A stretch of 64,000 nt of DNA. Origin: Labia minor (lineage: Eukaryota; Arthropoda; Insecta; Dermaptera; Spongiphoridae). The translations under genes were made by a program, and so were the position numbers. Numbering within the stretch: position 1 is the first letter of the stretch; each line of letters starts with the position of its first letter. The notes beneath the pieces were generated by a model that saw only the letters and a program-made list of their open reading frames with translations, ran no database searches and was not told the origin of the DNA. Shown piece after piece: positions 48,064-58,152 of the stretch. The stretch covers positions 28,776,611 through 28,840,610 of the forward strand of contig OY720345.1 of the NCBI GenBank assembly GCA_963082975.1, read 5' to 3'.

Positions 48064-48449
48064 CATAGGTTCTTAAACTTATGTACTCCACGGACCCCCA
48101 CTTGAAAAAATTTTTTTTGACGGACCCCCATCACAACTTTAGGTACTTTACGTCATTTTATTAATTAATTTCTGGCTTACGATCTCATAAGGACAAGGAT
48201 ATATGATGAATATTTCTAACAGTGATTGGTGAATAACGATTTTTTTGCATATTGTAGAACACATTTTATTAGAAATTATAATATTGAAGAAAGAAAATAC
48301 AAACATTGTCATAGCAACAAATCTCACAAATTATAATGGGTACTTACATTAAATTCATATAAATATTTTATAATTTTTTTCAGAAAATATTAAATAAGAA
48401 ATATTTTAAAAAATAACTGCATCTATCTCATTAAATATAACTTACATAT

Positions 48450-50309
48450 TTAATGAGATGTATGCAGTTGTTTTCTTGAAACAAGAATCTCAATATCTGG
48501 CTTAATATTGGAAACTTTTAATCTAAGATCCGGCTCTACATTTAATTTGTTTCTATATTTAGACTTAATATAAAATAGTACCGAAAAAGCTTGTTCGCAT
48601 AAATATGTTGTGCAGAATGGAATCAAGTGTTGAAGTGCTTTATTTGCAAGCGCAGGATAATCTGACCTGAGAAGTAACCAAAAGTTGCTCAATTCAGTTT
48701 TGTTAAATTTTAGTTTATAAGTTGTATCACATGATAATTCCACGAGAATATCTTGTTCAGGTGCAGATAAATGTTTAGTATTTGTAATTTCCATATTAAA
48801 TGGATCTCTGATCCAGTTATTGCAAGGATCAGGAGTAGAAAAATACTTCCTGAAGTTGCTTTTCAAAGTAATTAAATGTTCAACAAATAATTGACGCGTT
48901 TGATTAAGCAATTTTTCACTGGAGCTTTCTATGAAATCATTGAGAGTTGGAAAAGACTCATATACACCGTTCTGGATGCGTTTCGACCACAAGTCGATTT
49001 TTTTAATCATTGCTTCTATTTTATCTTCAACTTTAAATATATTTACAACAGTACCTTGCAGGCTCAAATTAAGTTCGTTCAATTTTGTAAAAATATCAGT
49101 CAAGTAAGCCACCTTAGCTAACCAGATAAAATCATTGAAACATTCGGTCAGTTCAAAATGCGCATCTATTAAAAACAATCGTATTTCATCTCGAAGCTCA
49201 AAAAGGCGAATGAGTACTTTCCCGCGGGACAACCAACGTACATCTGTATGTAATAATAAATGTGTATGTTGACTACCCATTTCCTCACACAAAATTTTAA
49301 AAACTCTGGAATTAAGTGGACGAGCCTTAATGAAATTGACAATTTTAACTACTTCGTCTAATGTTCTTTTCAAATCTGGTGACATATTTTTGGCTGCTAA
49401 TGATTCTCTGTGAATGCAGCAATGATTCCAAACAACCTGAGGCGCAACATTTTTAATAAGAGCAATCAATCCAGTTCTTGTACCTGACATTGCACGAGCA
49501 CCATCAGTGCAAATTCCAACACATTTTGGCCACTCTATTTCATTTTCGGTTATAAAATTATTCAAACTGTTAAATATGTCATTAGCTGTCGTTCGTGAAG
49601 GTAGTGAATCACAAAACAATACATCTTCTTGTATTTGATTTTCAAACTCATATCTAATGAAAGCTAACAAATTGGCATTATTAGTGACATCAGTACTTTC
49701 ATCCAATTGTAATGAGTAATAGTGACTTTTGCGCACTCTCGATATTAATTCTTCTTTTATATTACATGACATGTCTTCAATCCTATTCTTAACCGTATCA
49801 TTTGATAATGAAATCAAATTTATATCGTTTGCTGCTTTAGTTCCTAACATTATATTTGTAATTACTTTTGTAGCAGGAAGAATTAATTGCTCTGCTATAT
49901 TATGCGGCTTTCCTGCTTTAGCAATAAGTAGAGCTACTTCATATGATGCCATTACTGCTTTCTTACTCATACCACCAGATCCCGTCTTTACCATCAATTT
50001 CTGACTTGAATTAAGTTCTTCTTTTTTCATTTTAAAAAATTCGATAGACTTACTAACATGCTCGCTGTGCTTTGTTTGTAAATGACGTCTGAGATTAGCA
50101 GGTTTCATACTTTCATTGGATAAACTTTCCTGACATAGAACGCAGACTGGTCTTTCCACATCATTGTTGCAAATATAAGTAAATCCAAATGATAAATAAT
50201 CATCCGAATATTTTCTAGTTTTGCGTTTCTTGGTAGAGTTTGCTGTTGATGCCTCATCATCTGATTCTTTCCGTTTCTGTGTTGAACCAGTTTGTAGCCA
50301 ACGATCCAT
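48450..50309 (-). CDS. hAT transposase, 619 aa, intact (outer copy)
   Basis: Cut-and-paste transposase of the hAT superfamily, resembling ZBED/FAM200-type proteins. Starts MDRWLQTGST. A basic N-terminus precedes a BED-type zinc finger (C56, C59, H76, H81). Candidate catalytic aspartates are D203 in L-D-E-S-T and D269 in C-T-D-G-A, followed by the C-C-I-H motif (297-300). Glutamate E572 lies in C-E-Q-A-F-S of the C-terminal dimerisation region, in the position of the third catalytic residue of hAT enzymes. No stop or frameshift over a full family length. Identical in sequence to the copy at 52274-54133, so both are very young. Confidence 0.93.
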   Translation of the reverse strand: MDRWLQTGSTQKRKESDDEASTANSTKKRKTRKYSDDYLSFGFTYICNNDVERPVCVLCQESLSNESMKPANLRRHLQTKHSEHVSKSIEFFKMKKEELNSSQKLMVKTGSGGMSKKAVMASYEVALLIAKAGKPHNIAEQLILPATKVITNIMLGTKAANDINLISLSNDTVKNRIEDMSCNIKEELISRVRKSHYYSLQLDESTDVTNNANLLAFIRYEFENQIQEDVLFCDSLPSRTTANDIFNSLNNFITENEIEWPKCVGICTDGARAMSGTRTGLIALIKNVAPQVVWNHCCIHRESLAAKNMSPDLKRTLDEVVKIVNFIKARPLNSRVFKILCEEMGSQHTHLLLHTDVRWLSRGKVLIRLFELRDEIRLFLIDAHFELTECFNDFIWLAKVAYLTDIFTKLNELNLSLQGTVVNIFKVEDKIEAMIKKIDLWSKRIQNGVYESFPTLNDFIESSSEKLLNQTRQLFVEHLITLKSNFRKYFSTPDPCNNWIRDPFNMEITNTKHLSAPEQDILVELSCDTTYKLKFNKTELSNFWLLLRSDYPALANKALQHLIPFCTTYLCEQAFSVLFYIKSKYRNKLNVEPDLRLKVSNIKPDIEILVSRKQLHTSH

Positions 50310-51222
50310 TTTATGGAGTAATTTATTAACATTGAACTACAATAATATAAATATAATATAAATATAATATAAATATAACGAATTATTATTTACTAGCTAT
50401 GTTTTAATATGATTTTAAATGAATGTTTTAATATCATTTTAAATGAATGTTTTAAATCATTTTAATAAATGTTTTAAATCATTTTAAATAAATGATTTAA
50501 TATCATTTTAAATGAATATTAATTTATATAATAAATATATTTCGTAATTTGATTCTAAAATATTATTAATTTCGTAATTTGATTCTAAAATATTATTAAA
50601 ATAAATATTTTTTATTCATAAAACTAACTTATACTTACTCTCAAAAACAGCCTTTCTGGGAAATTGCAAAATGTGTTTAGTGTTTTTATAAAATAATGAT
50701 CATGCAAATTACACTAAAAATTAAAAAAAATTATTAGCTATAATAAACTATTATTAGCTATAATTTAATTATAATTAATTAAATTAATAAAAATAATTTA
50801 AAGATACAACTCGTTGAGAAATGAACTTATAATTAACATTAATAAAAATAATTTAAAGATACAACTCGTTGAGAAATGAACTTATAATTAACATTTGCTT
50901 TAAAACTGTTTAAAACCCCAGAGTGGACGCTGACAATTTGGGTTTTTCCGGGTAAGACTGTCCCCTCCCCTGGTTTTCCCCAATAACAAAGTGAAAGAAA
51001 ATTCCCTTATATGCCTCCCCTTCCGAGCCCCTAAGAGGGGTTATTTTAAAGGAACAATCGAAAAATGATTTTAAATGAATGAATGGATGAAAATTCAAAT
51101 TTTATATATAGTTTTTTATATATGTTTATTTATTCACAAAAAATTAATTGACATAATTATCAATTTAATAAAATAAAATAGTATTATTAATAGTATTAAA
51201 TTATAGCCGTAATTCTCTAGGA

Positions 51223-54200
51223 CAGTGGTTCTTAAACTGTGGTCCGCGGACCCCTGGGGGTCCGCGAAGCCTTTACTGGGGGTCCGCGGTCCTCGGAAAA
51301 AAATCATCGTAAAAATATATACATATATAAATATTTAAAGTTCATTGTGTAACTATATCCTCCTAGAGAATTACGGCTATAATTTAATACTATTAATAAT
51401 ACTATTTTATTTTATTAAATTGATAATTATGTCAATTAATTTTTTGTGAATAAATAAACATATATAAAAAACTATATATAAAATTTGAATTTTCATCCAT
51501 TCATTCATTTAAAATCATTTTTCGATTGTTCCTTTAAAATAACCCCTCTTAGGGGCTCGGAAGGGGAGGCATATAAGGGAATTTTCTTTCACTTTGTTAT
51601 TGGGGAAAACCAGGGGAGGGGACAGTCTTACCCGGAAAAACCCAAATTGTCAGCGTCCACTCTGGGGTTTTAAACAGTTTTAAAGCAAATGTTAATTATA
51701 AGTTCATTTCTCAACGAGTTGTATCTTTAAATTATTTTTATTAATGTTAATTATAAGTTCATTTCTCAACGAGTTGTATCTTTAAATTATTTTTATTAAT
51801 TTAATTAATTATAATTAAATTATAGCTAATAATAGTTTATTATAGCTAATAATTTTTTTTAATTTTTAGTGTAATTTGCATGATCATTATTTTATAAAAA
51901 CACTAAACACATTTTGCAATTTCCCAGAAAGGCTGTTTTTGAGAGTAAGTATAAGTTAGTTTTATGAATAAAAAATATTTATTTTAATAATATTTTAGAA
52001 TCAAATTACGAAATTAATAATATTTTAGAATCAAATTACGAAATATATTTATTATATAAATTAATATTCATTTAAAATGATATTAAATCATTTATTTAAA
52101 ATGATTTAAAACATTTATTAAAATGATTTAAAACATTCATTTAAAATGATATTAAAACATTCATTTAAAATCATATTAAAACATAGCTAGTAAATAATAA
52201 TTCGTTATATTTATATTATATTTATATTATATTTATATTATTGTAGTTCAATGTTAATAAATTACTCCATAAAATGGATCGTTGGCTACAAACTGGTTCA
52301 ACACAGAAACGGAAAGAATCAGATGATGAGGCATCAACAGCAAACTCTACCAAGAAACGCAAAACTAGAAAATATTCGGATGATTATTTATCATTTGGAT
52401 TTACTTATATTTGCAACAATGATGTGGAAAGACCAGTCTGCGTTCTATGTCAGGAAAGTTTATCCAATGAAAGTATGAAACCTGCTAATCTCAGACGTCA
52501 TTTACAAACAAAGCACAGCGAGCATGTTAGTAAGTCTATCGAATTTTTTAAAATGAAAAAAGAAGAACTTAATTCAAGTCAGAAATTGATGGTAAAGACG
52601 GGATCTGGTGGTATGAGTAAGAAAGCAGTAATGGCATCATATGAAGTAGCTCTACTTATTGCTAAAGCAGGAAAGCCGCATAATATAGCAGAGCAATTAA
52701 TTCTTCCTGCTACAAAAGTAATTACAAATATAATGTTAGGAACTAAAGCAGCAAACGATATAAATTTGATTTCATTATCAAATGATACGGTTAAGAATAG
52801 GATTGAAGACATGTCATGTAATATAAAAGAAGAATTAATATCGAGAGTGCGCAAAAGTCACTATTACTCATTACAATTGGATGAAAGTACTGATGTCACT
52901 AATAATGCCAATTTGTTAGCTTTCATTAGATATGAGTTTGAAAATCAAATACAAGAAGATGTATTGTTTTGTGATTCACTACCTTCACGAACGACAGCTA
53001 ATGACATATTTAACAGTTTGAATAATTTTATAACCGAAAATGAAATAGAGTGGCCAAAATGTGTTGGAATTTGCACTGATGGTGCTCGTGCAATGTCAGG
53101 TACAAGAACTGGATTGATTGCTCTTATTAAAAATGTTGCGCCTCAGGTTGTTTGGAATCATTGCTGCATTCACAGAGAATCATTAGCAGCCAAAAATATG
53201 TCACCAGATTTGAAAAGAACATTAGACGAAGTAGTTAAAATTGTCAATTTCATTAAGGCTCGTCCACTTAATTCCAGAGTTTTTAAAATTTTGTGTGAGG
53301 AAATGGGTAGTCAACATACACATTTATTATTACATACAGATGTACGTTGGTTGTCCCGCGGGAAAGTACTCATTCGCCTTTTTGAGCTTCGAGATGAAAT
53401 ACGATTGTTTTTAATAGATGCGCATTTTGAACTGACCGAATGTTTCAATGATTTTATCTGGTTAGCTAAGGTGGCTTACTTGACTGATATTTTTACAAAA
53501 TTGAACGAACTTAATTTGAGCCTGCAAGGTACTGTTGTAAATATATTTAAAGTTGAAGATAAAATAGAAGCAATGATTAAAAAAATCGACTTGTGGTCGA
53601 AACGCATCCAGAACGGTGTATATGAGTCTTTTCCAACTCTCAATGATTTCATAGAAAGCTCCAGTGAAAAATTGCTTAATCAAACGCGTCAATTATTTGT
53701 TGAACATTTAATTACTTTGAAAAGCAACTTCAGGAAGTATTTTTCTACTCCTGATCCTTGCAATAACTGGATCAGAGATCCATTTAATATGGAAATTACA
53801 AATACTAAACATTTATCTGCACCTGAACAAGATATTCTCGTGGAATTATCATGTGATACAACTTATAAACTAAAATTTAACAAAACTGAATTGAGCAACT
53901 TTTGGTTACTTCTCAGGTCAGATTATCCTGCGCTTGCAAATAAAGCACTTCAACACTTGATTCCATTCTGCACAACATATTTATGCGAACAAGCTTTTTC
54001 GGTACTATTTTATATTAAGTCTAAATATAGAAACAAATTAAATGTAGAGCCGGATCTTAGATTAAAAGTTTCCAATATTAAGCCAGATATTGAGATTCTT
54101 GTTTCAAGAAAACAACTGCATACATCTCATTAAATATGTAAGTTATATTTAATGAGATAGATGCAGTTATTTTTTAAAATATTTCTTATTTAATATTTTC

Positions 54201-54519
54201 TGAAAAAAATTATAAAATATTTATATGAATTTAATGTAAGTACCCATTATAATTTGTGAGATTTGTTGCTATGACAATGTTTGTATTTTCTTTCTTCAAT
54301 ATTATAATTTCTAATAAAATGTGTTCTACAATATGCAAAAAAATCGTTATTCACCAATCACTGTTAGAAATATTCATCATATATCCTTGTCCTTATGAGA
54401 TCGTAAGCCAGAAATTAATTAATAAAATGACGTAAAGTACCTAAAGTTGTGATGGGGGTCCGTCAAAAAAAATTTTTTCAAGTGGGGGTCCGTGGAGTAC
54501 ATAAGTTTAAGAACCTATG
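51223..54519 (+). mobile_element. hAT transposon, inner copy (3,297 bp), inserted into the outer copy
   Basis: Begins CAGTGGTTCTTAAACTGTGG and ends CATAAGTTTAAGAACCTATG. Flanked by the perfect 8-bp duplication CTCTAGGA (51215-51222 and 54520-54527), which is outer-element sequence about 140 bp from its 5' end. Same length as the outer element and opposite in orientation, so the locus is a palindrome with arms of over 3.1 kb. Confidence 0.93.
52274..54133 (+). CDS. hAT transposase, 619 aa, intact (inner copy)
   Basis: Same protein, residue for residue, as the minus-strand copy at 48450-50309: BED finger, D203, D269, C-C-I-H and C-E-Q-A-F-S are all preserved. Its own 5' leader (from 51223) contains AT-rich direct repeats (ATTTAAAATGATTTAAAACATT type) and two copies of a roughly 55-bp AACGAGTTGTATCTTTAAAT unit. 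It is complete with both ends, so it could be the source of the MITE at 24319-24783. Confidence 0.93.
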   Translation: MDRWLQTGSTQKRKESDDEASTANSTKKRKTRKYSDDYLSFGFTYICNNDVERPVCVLCQESLSNESMKPANLRRHLQTKHSEHVSKSIEFFKMKKEELNSSQKLMVKTGSGGMSKKAVMASYEVALLIAKAGKPHNIAEQLILPATKVITNIMLGTKAANDINLISLSNDTVKNRIEDMSCNIKEELISRVRKSHYYSLQLDESTDVTNNANLLAFIRYEFENQIQEDVLFCDSLPSRTTANDIFNSLNNFITENEIEWPKCVGICTDGARAMSGTRTGLIALIKNVAPQVVWNHCCIHRESLAAKNMSPDLKRTLDEVVKIVNFIKARPLNSRVFKILCEEMGSQHTHLLLHTDVRWLSRGKVLIRLFELRDEIRLFLIDAHFELTECFNDFIWLAKVAYLTDIFTKLNELNLSLQGTVVNIFKVEDKIEAMIKKIDLWSKRIQNGVYESFPTLNDFIESSSEKLLNQTRQLFVEHLITLKSNFRKYFSTPDPCNNWIRDPFNMEITNTKHLSAPEQDILVELSCDTTYKLKFNKTELSNFWLLLRSDYPALANKALQHLIPFCTTYLCEQAFSVLFYIKSKYRNKLNVEPDLRLKVSNIKPDIEILVSRKQLHTSH

Positions 54520-54673
54520 CTCTAGGAGGATATAGTTACACAATGAACTTTAAATATTTATATATGTATATATTTTTACGATGATTTTTTTCCGAGGACC
54601 GCGGACCCCCAGTAAAGGCTTCGCGGACCCCCAGGGGTCCGCGGACCACAGTTTAAGAACCACTGAGGTAGAG

Positions 54674-55040
54674 AATTGCAAGTCGAGGTCTGAAGTGAAA
54701 TTCAAAAAATAGAGAGTAGGGAGTCGGAAATGCCAACATCGGAAAATTCCCTTTGCATTTTTATCTTAAAAAATTATAACAATTAAATTCGATTTCCTTA
54801 TGATATTTTGTTCACATAAATATATATGAATAATATATATATATATAATACAAATTTTCCCTTTATTTATTTTTTTTTTTTAAATTAAAAATTATGAAGA
54901 AAGGGGTGGCAAATTCAAAATGTTGTAGCTATGCGTAAACACATCTTATGAAAAACTCAAAAATTTATTTATAAAATGAAATATTCACCATTCATAAGTA
55001 ATTAGAAAATATTTTTAATTTAATTAAATTAAATATTAAC
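54674..55040. other. Spacer right of the hAT insertion, no gene seen
   Basis: Continuation of the mixed-composition stretch interrupted by the hAT, then AT-rich DNA with a short (AT)n tract. Confidence 0.4.
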
Positions 55041-55330
55041 ATGATCACACATGACCACTTGCTTATATAAATGATAATAAAGAGAATGATAAGAAATATT
55101 ATTGAAGACAAATGAAGATTCAGACTTATTAATGGTTTTGATTCTTTAATTATTATAGTAATAAAATATGCACTTCCAAATGCTACAAAAAACATCCCCA
55201 TTACATAAAGAAATACTATGTTAGACAAATGAAGATTCAGACTTATTAATGGTTTTGATTCTTTAATTATTATAGTAATAAAATATGCACTTCCAAGTAC
55301 TACAAAAAACATCACCATTACATAAAGAAA
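55040..55330 (-). pseudogene. Gr exon 4 relic with internal tandem duplication
   Basis: It matches the second half of exon 4, closest to Gr-D (I-S-L-N-L-H-L-S-S-I-I-F). A segment of about 115 bp is present twice in direct order (about 55106-55216 and 55221-55330), both reading F-G/V-L-G-S-A-Y-F-I-T-I-I-I-K. The W-T-C-D-Q end is damaged and the first half of exon 4 and all other exons are missing. Confidence 0.8.
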
Positions 55331-56217
55331 TACAATGTAAATAATAAAAATATATTATTTTTAATATTATAATATAAAATTAAAATTATTATTGTTGATT
55401 ATATTTATTAAAAATCAATAAGGTATAAATTTATTTCATGGGTTTAATACCTATACAAATTATATACTAATTAAATATGGAAATTAAAGAGGAAATTCTC
55501 TAAAATCGTTAAACGCGTTTTCAATATTGTAAAGTGATATTACTTAACAATCGATTTTAGAAAATAGTTGCAGTTGAAACTCCAGGTATATACAAATAGA
55601 GAAGTTCATTTACAAATAATTTATTTCTAATTTATTATTCTAATTTTTCAACACCATTTTCCTTTTAATATTATTACTTTCGCTCTTTTTTTACAAATTG
55701 AAATCGATTTTTCATCGACTTTTAATTGAGATAGACTTTTGAAAATTTTTATAGTTATTTCAATGGATTCCTAGAAGGTTTAGAAGAAATATAATTGAAT
55801 TATAATCAATTAATTGTAATTAATTAGCGATTAATTACTTTTAGTAACTAACTCCTTTTGTATTGCTCTTATTAATTTTTTTTCAACGAATTCTGAAACA
55901 TAAATATTGATTTCAGGATAGATTTTCATTTTGAACGTATTTAAAAAATTTTATTATTACAAAAATTTGACTTGATTGTTCATATAAATAAATAAAACTA
56001 AATGTGCCCAACGTTTTTCGTTGAATATGAAGCAATTCATCCATAAACTTTGTCAGACTTATAGAAAAATTATTTTATTCTTTTTATAGTCCATTGAAAT
56101 AACGTTATTTCATAAAAAAAATTTTATATTTATATTATTTCCACTCATTACACACATATTCTATCTATTATTATATTTTATACATGTATCTGTGTATCTC
56201 AATAAATTTTCTGGTAA
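55331..56217. other. Spacer, no gene seen
   Basis: AT-rich, without convincing ORFs. Part of it (about 55690-55860) is an inverted relative of sequence at 59040-59220 in Gr-F intron 5, suggesting an old dispersed repeat. Confidence 0.45.
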
Positions 56218-56706
56218 TTATTATGGCATGGTTTTGGATTAAACTTTACCAGTGGGTTCCGTTTTTAATTCCAATTAAACTTTTCTTATGCAATTTTTAC
56301 GGGTTGCTTCTAGTTTACGAGATAAAATTTATTAAAATTTGCATATAAATTTGCATATATATTCCATTTAGCTACCATGTTTTATTATTTGATCACCAGA
56401 GGCTCCACTAACTTGGATTGGATTTATGAAAATTAAAAAATTAATTAATTAAATAATTCCCTATATTTAAACCGAACTTATAAAAACCGAAAATTAGTGA
56501 ATAAGTGAATAATTAGTGCATTAGTCAATAAAACATTACTTAATGGAACATTTCGACGTTCATAACAAGCTAATCTGGCGAACTTAAAAAAATCTATATT
56601 TATCTCGCAAACTATAAGCGACCTGCAAAAATTGCATAGGAAAAGTTTATTTGGAATTAAAAAAAGGAACCCACTGGTAAAGTTTTATCCAAACCCGTCA
56701 TAATAA
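56218..56706. mobile_element. Foldback MITE with roughly 110-bp inverted arms
   Basis: The left arm contains AAACTTTACCAGTGGGTTCC, TTAATTCCAATTAAACTTTT, GCAATTTTTACGGGTTGCTT and TTTACGAGATAAA. The right arm is its diverged reverse complement (GGAACCCACTGGTAAAGTTT and so on, ending near CGTCATAATAA). No ORF. Target duplication not resolved. Confidence 0.75.
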
Positions 56707-57148
56707 CTCAATTGAATAATTACCAATTTTCTCAGTATATTTTATGTTTGTAGTTTTTATTTTGTTTTTCATAGAGTGAGTTAATCTTATGTTTTTGTTT
56801 TCTTTATCGATGTTGATAAAATAAAACCCAAAATGAATGAACCAGTGAAGTGACAAATACCTGAACAATTTTTTAAATCTTATTTACAAAATATTTATAG
56901 TAGATTTCATGATATAATAATATCAATGGGGAAGAGTAAGAGTAAGAGAATGGATTGAAAGGAGTTAACGCGGGTAAAGGACATGATTCCAAAAAAGGAA
57001 GGACGTGAGGAGCGGGGCCGCTACTTATAAATTTTTAAGTAATCATGTAATCATGTTTCTATTTTTTAGTAAAATTTAATAAAGAAAGATGTAAATTAGA
57101 AACATTGTATTTTAAAAATTAAATTAAAATATTCTCCATTTCCATTTT

Positions 57149-57768
57149 TACTATCTCGACAGAGATAGTAGTGCGATCACGAAAATTTTCGATGTTTAGA
57201 TTTTGATGTTTTTATACGTTTTGAAGTTTCCTGAATCATTTTCACTAATGTTTAGAAAAATGTCTCTGTGTGTGTGTATGTGAGTATGTATGTAACAAGA
57301 TTACGAAAAAACGGTTTGAGCTATAATCATGAAATTTGGTACATGGCCATTATTCAAAATTCGAAGTTTTCGATCAACTTTTGAGAAATGTAGCTCAACC
57401 GGAAGAAAGTCATTACCTACAACGTTTTGATTTTTTCCTTTAAAGTGACCGTAAAAATAAAGATATATGTTTGATAATTTTTCACATGATTAAAAATTGT
57501 ATAAAACTGCTATTGCTATAGAATTTCAGCTTGAATAAATCGCTGAAAGTACCAGAATTAATTTTTGAACACGTCGACAGCCAATCACGCGCCAATACCT
57601 GACGTGGTGCCATCAACAAAGAGTCAAACATGCGCTGGTTTAATAAATATTATCTATTAATTTTTTTTTATAATTTATAATTAATTTAATTTAATTTAAA
57701 TATAATATATTATGTTATTTACTCCAATTCAAATTGCGAAATAGTCGAGTGGAGACATTCCAGCTAAT
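57149..57768 (+). mobile_element. T3 element, copy T3c
   Basis: 5' TTTTTACTATCTCGACAGAG, a TGTGTGTGTATG tract, and 3' GCGAAATAGTCGAGTGGAGA with the weak hairpin TGGA...TCCA followed by GCTAATTT. Structure as in T3a. It lies in the spacer downstream of Gr-F. Confidence 0.65.
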
Positions 57769-58152
57769 TTATATTTAAGTTGGTTATCAATTTTTATTTT
57801 CGTTGATCTAATAAAAAATATATTTAAAAAGTTTATTACTCAAATATGTATAATATGACTCTCCTGGCAAAAGAAGAGCGTAGGTGTGTAGGATCAGAGA
57901 AGCATTACGTGCATTCAGTCTCACTCACACATTTTTTCTAAGCTTTGAAGAATTTATAACTTTCAATTCAGTAAATAATATTTTTATTATTTTGTTCTCT
58001 TGTTTGAATCTGATAAGTTTAACTCATTGCCCACATTAATGATATAAAAAGTTTAGTGATATACACAAAAGTAGTTTACGTTTTTCTAAAGGAAGCCTTA
58101 AATTAAATGTTTTACACTACAATATAATAAGCAAAACATAATCATAACTTTT

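Larger units (their letters stand above)
48064..54665 (-). mobile_element. hAT transposon, outer copy (3,297 bp), interrupted by an inverted second copy
   Basis: The outer ends are CATAGGTTCTTAAACTTATG (left, the element's 3' end) and the reverse of CAGTGGTTCTTAAACTGTGG (right, its 5' end at 54665). The perfect 8-bp duplication AGGTAGAG flanks it (48056-48063 and 54666-54673). Removing the inner copy and one inner duplication leaves exactly 3,297 bp. It encodes the transposase at 48450-50309. Subterminal GGTCCGCG repeats near the 5' end are candidate transposase sites. Confidence 0.93.

Noticed and set aside
48891..50332. ORFs of 75-91 aa inside the hAT transposase region (48891-49121, 49729-50004, 50105-50332, and mirror copies at 52251-53692)
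   Set aside because: They are other-frame shadows of the transposase and occur twice only because the locus is a palindrome.
50910..51673. Twin 62-aa ORFs at 50910-51098 and 51485-51673
   Set aside because: They lie in the 5' leader of each hAT copy. The sequence is open but short, has no domain, and is explained by the inverted duplication.
48064..54665. Reading the palindrome as an assembly inversion artefact
   Set aside because: Two different perfect 8-bp duplications at the expected places and equal element lengths of 3,297 bp fit two real insertions better, although long reads should confirm it.
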